Shown here one piece after another: positions 1 to 6,276 of a stretch of 14,710 bases of DNA. Every line of letters starts with the position of its first letter. Positions within the stretch are counted from its first letter, which is position 1. The translations under genes were made by a program, and so were the position numbers. The stretch is from Nostoc sp. GT001 (lineage in GTDB: Bacteria > Cyanobacteriota > Cyanobacteriia > Cyanobacteriales > Nostocaceae). The notes under the pieces are model-generated. The model saw nothing but the letters and a program-made list of their open reading frames with translations, did no database searches and was not told the DNA's origin. The stretch lies in assembly GCF_030382115.1 (NCBI RefSeq), contig NZ_JAUDRJ010000001.1, positions 103,463-118,172 of the forward strand, in the 5' to 3' direction.

Positions 1-18
1 GCTTGGCTATACAGACAA

Positions 19-36
19 AACCCACGAAGGTGGGTT
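19..36. repeat. Short hairpin in an interspersed-repeat-like segment
   Basis: AACCCAC and GTGGGTT form a perfect 7-bp stem around a GAAG loop. The surrounding bases (about 1-60) resemble interspersed non-coding sequence common between cyanobacterial genes; that resemblance is from memory. No T-run follows, so a terminator for a gene left of the window is possible but weak. Two frames stay open across 1-90, but both are short and show no family I recognise. Confidence 0.4.
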
Positions 37-60
37 AGAAACCCTTGGTTTTATCATGCT

Positions 61-558
61 GACTTATTTAACACAGCCTAGATTTTGCTAAAAATGATAC
101 CATTATTTTGCCTTTACCCCAAATTAACGAATAGATAAATTCGAGAAACGTAGTTTTCACTAATAAGTTATCCATCAAATAAATCAGGAATTTTTGGGGT
201 ACTTGACTTTGTGCCACTCATCAAGATTAGATTGTTTTAGTAACAGTTATATTTCTCCAAATAAAAAATAATGTGGATGACAACAAGGCAAGTAGTAAGC
301 ATGAAGAAATTTCATATTGACTTTAGCAAGTCTCAGTTAGAAACTGAACAATGGTGAAGAAAACTTCACCTCAATATGTGTGCAACTGAGATAAATGAAC
401 TTTTTATCAAATATACAGTTGTGTGTAAATTTGATTTTAAGATTAATCTCAAGAATCAAGTTTGATTTTTATTTGTACAGATTGTGCTGGTTTTGAGAAA
501 ATATCTGATACGCAATTATTCCAAAAACCTTATTTTTCTAGATTTACGGAGAAAAATT
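61..558. other. AT-rich intergenic region upstream of the COP23 gene
   Basis: I see no supported gene here. It contains a perfect hairpin at 353-370 (GGTGAAG, AAAA loop, CTTCACC) with no T-run after it, and two TTGACT boxes at 203 and 317 without convincing -10 partners. The COP23 reading frame extends upstream to a GTG at 484, but that extension reads as charged, non-signal-like sequence and is probably not translated. Confidence 0.5.
548..553 (+). promoter_or_regulatory. Ribosome binding site that sets the COP23 start
   Basis: GGAGAA lies five bases before the ATG at 559. It favours that ATG over the in-frame GTG at 484, which has no comparable site. The protein from 559 begins directly with a signal peptide. 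Confidence 0.7.
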
Positions 559-1101
559 ATGCAACTCAAACCAATCGTTTCTCTATTCACTGGCTGTGCT
601 TTGACTGTTGTTTGCATTACTTCTATGATTAGTCAAGCCAAAGCTGATGAAGTTCGTTTTATCTGTGCTTCGGGTTATGACCAAGCAACTAATCTGCGCT
701 TTCCCACTACTTACGCTTGGACGGAACGGGGGAAAATTGCAATTATACGTTGGAAATATGCCTGGTTTATTAGTGGGACTGTTACTCCAGAAGAGAGGTG
801 TGAACAAGTATCGTCTCGATTCCAGACTGCTTACAACAATCAAAGTCTGGCTTATATCGCCAACGGTACTGTGAATAATCAAGCGGTAATTTGCACAGCC
901 AAACAAGAAGACGGTGCTTGCGATACCACACTGTTAACTCTACGACCTCAAGACGATCCTCTAGATATTCTCAATGAGCTCAAAGACATTCTTAGAGGAC
1001 GTGCTACTAAACCAGTAGAGCATAGTTCTAAACAACAATCAGTTTACTACGAAATTGATATCAAGAAGTTTCTGCAAACAGCCCCAGTTGAGAAGGAATA
1101 A
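559..1101 (+). CDS. COP23-domain exported protein
   Basis: This 180-residue protein has a COP23-type domain, named after a circadian-oscillating, membrane-associated cyanobacterial protein; its biochemical role is unknown to me. Residues 1-29 form a signal peptide (hydrophobic core around 8-25, ending SQAKA before DEVRF), so it is probably exported. The domain spans about 33-131, with the family-like landmarks RFICAS, IIRW, ERCEQVSSRFQ, NQAVICTA and GACDTTLLTL. Cys36, Cys81, Cys112 and Cys121 are placed as expected for disulfides in an extracytoplasmic protein. The tail to residue 180 is charged and not recognised. The ATG at 559 was chosen for its Shine-Dalgarno sequence and signal peptide. 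The next gene in the same direction is also exported, but 411 bases with a palindromic repeat separate them, so one operon is doubtful. Confidence 0.85.
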   Translation: MQLKPIVSLFTGCALTVVCITSMISQAKADEVRFICASGYDQATNLRFPTTYAWTERGKIAIIRWKYAWFISGTVTPEERCEQVSSRFQTAYNNQSLAYIANGTVNNQAVICTAKQEDGACDTTLLTLRPQDDPLDILNELKDILRGRATKPVEHSSKQQSVYYEIDIKKFLQTAPVEKE

Positions 1102-1131
1102 GATCAATTTTGACTCTCACACTTACCGACA

Positions 1132-1252
1132 TCCCGCCCTGAACTAAAGTTCAAGGCTAATAGCTGAAGTCCACTTAAGTGGACTAAATTGATTATTCAG
1201 TCCACTTAAGTGGACTTCAGCTATAAGACTCGGAATGAATTCCGAGGCGGGA
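1132..1252. repeat. Nested palindromic element (MITE- or REP-like)
   Basis: The inner arms, 1161-1185 and 1199-1223, are perfect 25-base inverted repeats around a 13-base spacer. Each contains the self-palindrome TCCACTTAAGTGGA. The outer flanks pair as well: TCCCGCCCT at 1132-1140 against AGGCGGGA at 1245-1252. Between outer and inner arms each side has its own small hairpin: GAACTAAAGTTC on the left, and CTCGGAAT/ATTCCGAG on the right. There is no coding capacity. It resembles the palindromic repeat families scattered through filamentous cyanobacterial genomes. It could also act as a bidirectional terminator or RNA hairpin after the COP23 gene. Confidence 0.8.
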
Positions 1253-1512
1253 CAGAAACGCAGTGCGAGATTTATTAATAAAGATATGGCTGCGACAAGA
1301 CTTGCGTGTACACCGTAGCTTCTAAAAAGAGAGAGGCTTTGAATCTTGCTCCCCTTCCCGCGACGAGTTGGGGCTGGGGGTTAGGTCTGTATTGGACTCA
1401 AGCAAGAAGCGCTATAAAACTCTGCGTACCTTCTGCGCTAACCTTTGCGTTCCAGAGACGCAAAGAATAATTTCTACCCTAAGCAACGCCTGAATTTTAT
1501 CCAACTTGAAAA
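1253..1512. other. Intergenic region with low-complexity repeat debris
   Basis: No gene is supported. The segment holds patches typical of cyanobacterial intergenic repeats: a G-rich stretch around 1366-1383, and a CTCTGCG/CTTCTGCG/CTTTGCG series at 1421-1450. The promoter of the protease gene must lie here, but I cannot place its -35 and -10 boxes. The A-rich sequence just before the ATG at 1513 has no strong Shine-Dalgarno motif. Confidence 0.5.
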
Positions 1513-3114
1513 ATGAACCAACTTAATTCGTTGATTATCGCAATCTTAAGTACTTCTTTAGTACTTCCTTTCGCCTACACTGCAACATCCCAGCAACTAT
1601 CTAATCAAGCAAATTCTGTACTAGCAAATAATACCTTATCATCAGAAAAAATCCGTCAATTAGCTCAATCTATTACTGTTAAAGTCTTTAGTCCTAATAA
1701 AGGCGGAAGTGGAGTATTAATTAGTAAACAAGGAAAAACTTACACTATCCTAACCAACGCCCATGTCATTAGTACCAAAGGAACTAATAGCATACAAACA
1801 TTTGATGGCAAAACTCATGCAGCTACAGTGATTAGTCGTGGAGATTCTTTAGCTGGTAATGATTTAGCTGTATTGCAGTTTCAATCTCAAGAAAACTACC
1901 AAGTTATTGCTTTAGCAAACAACTCCAATTTATCAGAAAATAAAGAAGTATTTGCTGCTGGGTTTCCCGATGATAGCAAAGAAATAGTCATTAGTAATGG
2001 CAAAATATCTCTGTTATCTGAAAAATCATTAGTAGGAGGTTATCAAATTGGTTATACCAATGAGATTCGACAAGGAATGAGTGGAGGGGCTTTATTAAAT
2101 CAAGCAGGTGAATTAATCGGGATAAATGGATTAACAAACAATGCCATTTTAAAGGAAACTTATTTTTATCAAGATGGAACTCGCCCTAGTGCGGAACAAC
2201 TTCAGCAATTGCGACAACTGAGTTTTGCAGTTCCCATTCAAACTTTAGCAAAAGTTGCACCTAACTTAGCAATTATTCCTCCAGAATGGCGCAATCAGCA
2301 ACAAGCAACAATCCCAGCAGGTAACACATTCGTTGATAAAGTTGATAATATTGCTCAACAGATTACTGTAAGAATTGATTCTCAAAATAATGGAAATGGT
2401 TCAGGAGTAATTATTGCTAAACAAGGCGACACTTACTATGTAGCCACTGCACTTCATGTAGTCAAAAACCCAGATAATTATGCAATTATTGCCCCAGATG
2501 GCAAGCAGTATGCAGTACAGCAATCAAACATATTTAAATCAGAGGGATTAGATGCAGCAGTAGTTAAATTTACTAGTAATCAAACTTATGCAGTTGCCAC
2601 AATTGCTAAATATAACCTATATTATTCCTGGCAAAAACCGTGGATATTTCTTTCTGGATTTCCTCAACAAGCAGCAGGAAAAAGAAAACTGACAGCAGGG
2701 TTGCGTAGTTATAGAAAAGTATCAATATCTATTCGTGCAGAAAGCTTAGATTATTTAAATAATCTTATTGATGCGGGTTATGACTTGGGTTACACAAATC
2801 TGACACAACCTGGAATGAGTGGGGGAGCAGTATTAGATGCACTAGGACAAGTAATTGGCATTAATACAAGTATTGAACCCAAGGGAATAGGTGAAAAACA
2901 AGAACTAGGGTTAGGTTTAGGAGTCCCAATTAATAGCATTTTCGGTTTGCTGACAAAATCTGGATTGAAACCAGAACTGTTACAGGTAGTAAATCAAGCA
3001 CCACCTAAGCTAACAAAAACAGAAATTAATACAATAAAAAATCATCCTTTATTCGTTGCTCAAAAGCCTTCAGAAAATGCTTTGGAATTAGTTTGGCAAT
3101 CCCTACAGAATTAA
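1513..3114 (+). CDS. Secreted protein with two trypsin-like serine protease domains
   Basis: A 533-residue protein with a signal peptide (about 1-27) and two chymotrypsin/trypsin-fold domains. Domain 1 (about 45-250) has His84 in TNAHV, Asp117 in NDLAVLQF and Ser190 in GMSGGA. Domain 2 (about 275-480) has His315 in TALHV, Asp347 in GLDAAVVKF and Ser436 in GMSGGA. Both triads look complete, so both domains could cleave proteins outside the cytoplasm. The substrate is unknown. The last residues, after SENA near 523, appear to be out of frame. Shifting frame near 3081-3083 gives FGISLAIPT and then a PPC domain, so the native protein probably continued to 3536. Trypsin-domain proteins ending in PPC are known in cyanobacteria. 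The start is the first ATG before the signal peptide. Confidence 0.85.
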   Translation: MNQLNSLIIAILSTSLVLPFAYTATSQQLSNQANSVLANNTLSSEKIRQLAQSITVKVFSPNKGGSGVLISKQGKTYTILTNAHVISTKGTNSIQTFDGKTHAATVISRGDSLAGNDLAVLQFQSQENYQVIALANNSNLSENKEVFAAGFPDDSKEIVISNGKISLLSEKSLVGGYQIGYTNEIRQGMSGGALLNQAGELIGINGLTNNAILKETYFYQDGTRPSAEQLQQLRQLSFAVPIQTLAKVAPNLAIIPPEWRNQQQATIPAGNTFVDKVDNIAQQITVRIDSQNNGNGSGVIIAKQGDTYYVATALHVVKNPDNYAIIAPDGKQYAVQQSNIFKSEGLDAAVVKFTSNQTYAVATIAKYNLYYSWQKPWIFLSGFPQQAAGKRKLTAGLRSYRKVSISIRAESLDYLNNLIDAGYDLGYTNLTQPGMSGGAVLDALGQVIGINTSIEPKGIGEKQELGLGLGVPINSIFGLLTKSGLKPELLQVVNQAPPKLTKTEINTIKNHPLFVAQKPSENALELVWQSLQN

Positions 3115-3536
3115 TTCAGCCTTTTTTAGTAGCTGTAGAACAAGGTAATGCTCAGTTAGCAAGTGGGCGTCAACAACCTAGTAATAATGAAGATACAGAT
3201 TTACCCTTGAATGGTAAAGCTTTACAAGCGAGTCTGAAAAATGGCGATCGCACTTTACCAAATAATAGCTATTTTCACACTTATGTGTTTGAAGGTAAAG
3301 CAGGTCAACAAATAACTATTGAGATGGATAGTCAGCAAATAGACTCTCACTTATACTTACTGCTTCCTGCTAAAGAACGACTGATAGCACAGAATGACGA
3401 CATTTACCCAAAGGATTTTAACGCTCGATTGACTGTTACCTTACCAGAAAATGGTGTCTATTATCTGTTGGCTAACACTTTTGAAGCCGGAGAGTCTGGT
3501 AGTTACAGTTTACGGGCAGCTATATCTCAGAGGTAA
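3093..3536 (+). CDS. PPC (pre-peptidase C-terminal) domain, probably the frameshifted tail of the upstream protease
   Basis: This frame, open from 3030 to 3536, encodes a PPC domain at about residues 38-145 from the TTG at 3093. Landmarks are LNGKALQASLKNGDRTLPNN, YVFEGKAGQQITIEMDS, LYLLLPAKERLIAQNDD and the closing NGVYYLLANTF and GSYSLRA. PPC is a beta-sandwich attached to secreted proteases and usually removed or used for substrate or wall binding. Here it has no signal peptide, no ATG and no Shine-Dalgarno; the only nearby start is a TTG inside the protease gene. Translated alone it would stay in the cytoplasm, which suits no PPC role. I read it as the separated 3' part of the protease gene. 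Coupled translation or programmed frameshifting is less likely but possible. Confidence 0.75.
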   Translation: MAIPTELIQPFLVAVEQGNAQLASGRQQPSNNEDTDLPLNGKALQASLKNGDRTLPNNSYFHTYVFEGKAGQQITIEMDSQQIDSHLYLLLPAKERLIAQNDDIYPKDFNARLTVTLPENGVYYLLANTFEAGESGSYSLRAAISQR

Positions 3537-3717
3537 TTGACACTTTGATGAAAGCAGGTATCTTGCTAACGCCTCACTCGCACTCGTCTGGGCATCTCTA
3601 ATTTTGGTGGTAGGGTGACAGAAGAGATTCCTTGTACAAATTCCTTCCCCTCTGCACCTCTGCCCCCGTCCCGCGTTATGGGTTCCTGCCATAGACCTCT
3701 GCACCTCTGCTTCATCT
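3537..3717. other. Intergenic debris with short direct repeats
   Basis: No gene is supported. CCTCTGCACCTCTGC occurs at about 3650-3664 and again at about 3696-3710, separated by a GC-rich stretch. This is a common kind of cyanobacterial intergenic repeat and leads straight into the leader remnant. Confidence 0.4.
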
Positions 3718-3839
3718 AGTGAGGACACACCACCAGATAACCAAGACCTTGAAGCAAACCCAGCTTCAGCAACAATTACGGTTACTGCTGTTGAAGTAAC
3801 AGAGTTGACCCAGGAGGAGCAAAGCGATCGCCTACATAG
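3718..3839 (+). pseudogene. N-terminal leader remnant of a larger cyanobacterial protein
   Basis: The frame beginning at 3718 reads as protein: SSEDTPPDNQDLEANPAS, then VTAVEVTELTQEEQSDRLH. It has no start codon with a ribosome site and runs into the next element in a different frame. From memory, cyanobacterial proteins exist in which a leader like this precedes an LERKVERAF-type region and, much later, the small domain found at 3840. The two ends lie next to each other here with roughly two hundred residues missing, which suggests an internal deletion near 3839. It overlaps a HIP1 site at 3824. This interpretation depends on remembered homologues. Confidence 0.4.
3811..3834. repeat. 24-base repeat, copy 1 (partner at 8550)
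   Basis: CAGGAGGAGCAAAG is followed by one variable base and GATCGCCTA. It matches 8550-8573 at 23 of 24 positions. Both copies read as QEEQ-x-DRL in their best frame, so they may be leftovers of the same coding leader. Confidence 0.5.
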
Positions 3840-4139
3840 GGCGGGTGCTGGGCGATTGTCAGCGCAGTGAATGACTTTAGTTGCACCGTGAGAATGTGGG
3901 ATGGCGAGTACGCCGTTGGGTTGCAGCACCTGAAGTCCTTCAACTACCTGCCCCAGGAATGTGAGCAGATGCAGTTAATCAGCGATCGCATCAGTCGAGT
4001 GTATTCCGATTCTCTGGAGGAGACAGTCAAAAGTCTGTTGCACTTATTGGGGAAGGTAAATCGGCCTTATCTTACTGCTGTGGAAGAGAAATTATTGACG
4101 CTTCTGGAGTCTGAATATGGCAGAGAGATAACACCCTAA
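3840..4139 (+). pseudogene. 5'-truncated copy of the small-domain gene at 5184
   Basis: The open frame starts right after an in-frame TAG at 3837-3839, with GGCWAIVSAVNDFSC, and runs to the stop at 4137-4139. It matches the second copy (5184-5585) along its length: GGCWGIV, FSCTVKLWDG, VGLQHLKSFNYLP, ECEQMQ and YLTALEDKLLT in that copy each have a counterpart here. It lacks the first 29 residues of that copy. The only start codons are internal, such as the GTG at 3867, which would remove the first beta-strands. It carries an intact HIP1 octamer at 3982-3989 exactly where the other copies have an insert. It is probably not functional. Confidence 0.7.
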
Positions 4140-4185
4140 ACAATTTTGGCAAATTGGCATCCAATGTCTTTGGATTGCAGTTTCA

Positions 4186-4380
4186 ATGGAGATATCACCA
4201 CAACGGGACATTCAAGAAGTTGTACGAGGGATAGGGCAAAACTTTCCGCTTCTAGTGTACCGTACTATGCCAGTTGTCAAAGGAGTGCTGTAGAAACGCT
4301 CTACAAAATTGATACAGCGCTCAACAGAGTTCAGTTAAGGCTCTACAACTGGCTAAAAATGAACAAAACTCAATAGAATT
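4186..4380 (+). pseudogene. Possible multiply frameshifted gene remnant
   Basis: ATG at 4186 gives 35 codons (MEISPQRDIQEVVRGIGQNF onward, ending TAG 4291-4293). Protein-like reading then continues in other frames, with ETLYKIDTALNRVQ and then LQLAKNEQNSIEFQKM. Together they read like one helical protein broken by several indels. I do not recognise the family. A single-frame ORF at 4146-4376 crosses this area, but its first half has poor protein character. It lies between two decayed small-domain copies, consistent with a degenerating region. Confidence 0.3.
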
Positions 4381-4410
4381 TCAGAAGATGTAGATAACTG
4401 GCATTTCTCT

Positions 4411-4608
4411 AAGAGCGAATGCCTGCGGTGGGCTATTCGGTGTCGCATCAGTAGATTGCAGAACCGCGAAAATTTGGAAAATGCTCCAAGTCCTGTGTTG
4501 AAGTAGTTGGAGGAGTTTAAACGACCGTATTTGACGAAGGTAGAAGAGAAGCTGTTAGGTTTGATTGAGAAAGAATATGGATTGATGATAGATTTGGCTT
4601 TGAGCTAA
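4411..4608 (+). pseudogene. Third, decayed copy of the small-domain gene
   Basis: One frame contains RISRLQN, then an in-frame TAG at 4504-4506, then LEEFKRPYLTKVEEKLLGL and EKEYG, ending TAA 4606-4608. It aligns with the C-terminal half of the 3840 and 5184 copies (RINRVYS, then LNRVYLTALEDKLLTVLE). The N-terminal beta-rich half is missing. Before RISR it carries a 25-base insert flanked by GCGA (4415) and CGCATC (4444), at the same place as the insert in the 5184 copy. Confidence 0.55.
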
Positions 4609-4611
4609 ATA

Positions 4612-5172
4612 ATGGTTATGACCGTAACTACCTATAAATGGACAATTAAACGTTATCACCAAGCAATAGAGGCAGGTATCTTTGATGACCAGTCCATTGA
4701 ACTATTGCGTGGCGACCTGATTGTTATGCCCCCAGAACGAGAACCTCACGCCTACTACAACACAGAAGCAGCTGATTATCTTCGCACACTACTCGGCGAA
4801 CGGGTAAAAATCCGCGATGCCAAACCCATTACCTTACCCAACGATTCCGAACCTGCTCCCGATGTTGCGATTGTCAAACCTTTAGGTGAGGTCTACTTAG
4901 AACACCATCCTTACCCAGAAGATATCTTTTGGGTTATTGAATTTTCCAAAGCCACCCTGAGCAAAGATTTAGGTGACAAAAAAGACATTTATGCTGAGGC
5001 CGGTATTGTTGAATACTGGGTTGTCAACCTGAAGACTCCGCAGTTAAAAGTATTTCGTGACCTAAAAAATGGGAAATACAAAACCGAACTGACATTAACC
5101 ACAGGTACTATTTCACCCCTAGCTTTTCCTGATGTATCCGTCCAAGTTCAGCGCTTTATAAGTAAGAGGTAG
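4612..5172 (+). CDS. Uma2 family endonuclease-like protein
   Basis: A 186-residue protein of the Uma2 (DUF820) family, a PD-(D/E)XK nuclease fold greatly expanded in cyanobacteria. Its substrate is unknown, and many copies may be selfish or regulatory. Landmarks in order are IELLRGDLIVMPP (29-41), PAPDVAIV with Asp84, FWVIEFS with Glu110, and KKDIYAEAGIVEYWVVNL with Lys123 or Lys124. The candidate catalytic residues are therefore present and the length is normal. ATGs at 4612 and 4618 are both possible starts, and neither has a clear Shine-Dalgarno. The next gene begins 11 bases after its stop. The last bases of this gene (from 5166) also belong, in another frame, to the truncated downstream coding sequence. 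Confidence 0.85.
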   Translation: MVMTVTTYKWTIKRYHQAIEAGIFDDQSIELLRGDLIVMPPEREPHAYYNTEAADYLRTLLGERVKIRDAKPITLPNDSEPAPDVAIVKPLGEVYLEHHPYPEDIFWVIEFSKATLSKDLGDKKDIYAEAGIVEYWVVNLKTPQLKVFRDLKNGKYKTELTLTTGTISPLAFPDVSVQVQRFISKR

Positions 5173-5183
5173 TACAACGCATA

Positions 5184-5585
5184 ATGGAAAGGACGAAAGT
5201 ACCCAATACCTACCAAATCGGTGAAGTGTGCCAAATCCTTGTTAAAGAGAATCCTGAACTTAGAGGCAAAGGTGGCTGTTGGGGTATCGTTAACCATGTG
5301 GGCCAATTCAGCTGCACTGTAAAACTCTGGGATGGTGTGTACACCGTTGGTTTGCAGCATCTGAAATCCTTCAATTACTTGCCTGCCGAGTGTGAGCAGA
5401 TGCAGGTGATTTGCGATGCCTACGGCGGGCTACGCCTACGCATCAATCGGGTGTATTCGAGTGGGCTGGAGGAGTCGGTGCAGAAGTTTTTGGAGTCTTT
5501 GGGGAAGCTGAATCGTGTTTATTTGACTGCGTTGGAGGATAAATTGTTGACTGTTTTGGAGCCAGAAGCTAGGCAAGAAGGATAA
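5184..5585 (+). CDS. Small conserved cyanobacterial domain protein, probably a C-terminal fragment
   Basis: A 133-residue protein and the most complete of three local copies. No enzyme motif is visible. Residues 12-61 (IGEVCQILVKENPELRGKGG, then CWGIV, FSCTVKLWDG, VGLQHLKSF) look like a small beta-barrel, and the rest is helical. The frame is open upstream to 5166 and reads EVVQRI directly before MERTKVPN. From memory, that continuity belongs to longer cyanobacterial proteins where this domain is the C-terminus. The gene may thus begin at an internal Met after loss of the N-terminal part, now replaced by the Uma2 gene. AGAGGT at 5165-5170 is a weak, distant ribosome site. An in-frame seven-residue insert (AYGGLRL) sits at about 79-85. 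The function is unknown. Confidence 0.6.
   Translation: MERTKVPNTYQIGEVCQILVKENPELRGKGGCWGIVNHVGQFSCTVKLWDGVYTVGLQHLKSFNYLPAECEQMQVICDAYGGLRLRINRVYSSGLEESVQKFLESLGKLNRVYLTALEDKLLTVLEPEARQEG
5413..5444. repeat. 21-base palindromic insert inside a HIP1-like site
   Basis: GCGAT (5413-5417) and CGCATC (5439-5444) flank a 21-base insert, 5418-5438, whose core is GCCTACGGCGGGCTACGCC. The paralogue at 3982 has uninterrupted GCGATCGCATC at the same codon position. The insert therefore splits a HIP1 octamer and keeps the reading frame, adding seven residues. It looks like the small dispersed repeats reported in Nostoc genomes. Confidence 0.75.
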
Positions 5586-5638
5586 GCAATTAAGCAATTT
5601 TGGCGATAAAATATATTTTTATTTTTAAATTATTTTAA

Positions 5639-5776
5639 GTGCTGGATTCAAGACTGGACAAGGATGCAACAACTATTGGTTCAAGAGTTCAGATTTTATC
5701 AAGCTTAACTGCTATCGTAAATCTACTGATATTGCTAATATCAATCTGGAATATGGCTTTGTACGCTTGTAGCTAA
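5639..5776 (+). CDS. Possible 45-residue single-span membrane peptide
   Basis: GTG at 5639, immediately after an in-frame TAA, opens 45 codons ending TAA 5774-5776. The N-terminal 17 residues are polar (LDSRLDKDATTIGSR). They are followed by a strongly hydrophobic run of about 25 residues (LSSLTAIVNLLILLISIW, then NMALYAC). The composition fits a small membrane protein. There is no Shine-Dalgarno and the start is not ATG, so it may be a chance ORF in AT-rich DNA. Confidence 0.2.
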   Translation: MLDSRLDKDATTIGSRVQILSSLTAIVNLLILLISIWNMALYACS

Positions 5777-6105
5777 ATTTAGCAGTAAAGCCATAATTAT
5801 TCTTGCAACAATACATGACTAGTTTTATGTTGCTTCATTTTTCGCTATTTACTGCTCTGTTATAGACAGAATGTATTGAAATATAAAAGCTGTGTAAGTG
5901 TAGCAGTGTAAATATTTATTGTTAAACAAAAGTAGGAGGTAGGGTGAAGAGAATTTTAATCTAGTTCATTTTTATTTACATAGTTTGCTTTTTTCCTATC
6001 GTTTTACCTAGTGGAAGAACTTTAATTTTATCCCTCTTGTGTCCCTATTGGAAAACAATTGTCGAAGCTAGATTATGAAACTGTTAACCAATCAAGGATT
6101 GAAGC

Positions 6106-6149
6106 TTTATTTTCTAGTAAAAACTAATATTTATTTCTAGTGAAAAACT
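6106..6149. repeat. Imperfect 20-base direct repeat
   Basis: TTTATTTTCTAGTAAAAACT (6106-6125) and TTTATTTCTAGTGAAAAACT (6130-6149) are nearly identical, differing by two single-base indels. Start-to-start spacing is 24 bases. They lie 127 bases before the pentapeptide gene start. They could be a regulator site or simple slippage. Confidence 0.45.
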
Positions 6150-6264
6150 GAAAAAGCTCAAAGGGCTTTCATCGGTTAGGTTCTCCCAATCTAACACAAG
6201 AGTGTTATTCAATGAAAAGTGTAGAGATAAAAATTCATTTCTTAATAGAAATAGAGCAAATGAT

Positions 6265-6268
6265 GGAG
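6265..6268 (+). promoter_or_regulatory. Ribosome binding site that sets the pentapeptide gene start
   Basis: GGAG ends eight bases before ATG 6277. The in-frame GTG at 6202 has no such site, and the 25 extra residues it would add are polar. The ATG gives an N-terminus of the form basic stretch followed by a membrane segment. Confidence 0.65.
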
Positions 6269-6276
6269 TTATTACA

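Larger units (their letters stand above)
5586..6276. other. Long AT-rich intergenic region
   Basis: Apart from one weak small ORF (5639-5776) and an imperfect direct repeat (6106-6149), I see no gene. AGGAGGT at 5935-5941 looks like a strong ribosome site, but the only ORF after it is very short. The pentapeptide reading frame extends up to a GTG at 6202 without a ribosome site. The promoter for that gene should lie here, but I cannot define it. Confidence 0.5.

Noticed and set aside
301..357. 18-codon ORF reading MKKFHIDFSKSQLETEQW
   Set aside because: Protein-like at first sight, but very short, without a ribosome site or any homologue I recognise.
484..558. GTG-initiated extension of the COP23 protein
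   Set aside because: It would bury the signal peptide 25 residues in, and the ATG at 559 has a good GGAGAA ribosome site.
3510..3929. 139-codon minus-strand ORF
   Set aside because: Antisense to the PPC tail and the small-domain remnant; composition rich in Ser, Arg and Cys with no family pattern.
4146..4376. 76-codon plus-strand ORF
   Set aside because: Only its last third reads like protein, and that part fits better as one piece of a frameshifted remnant.
6153..6169. Possible terminator or hairpin AAAGC/GCTTT
   Set aside because: The stem is only about five bases with no T-run, and no gene ends just before it.
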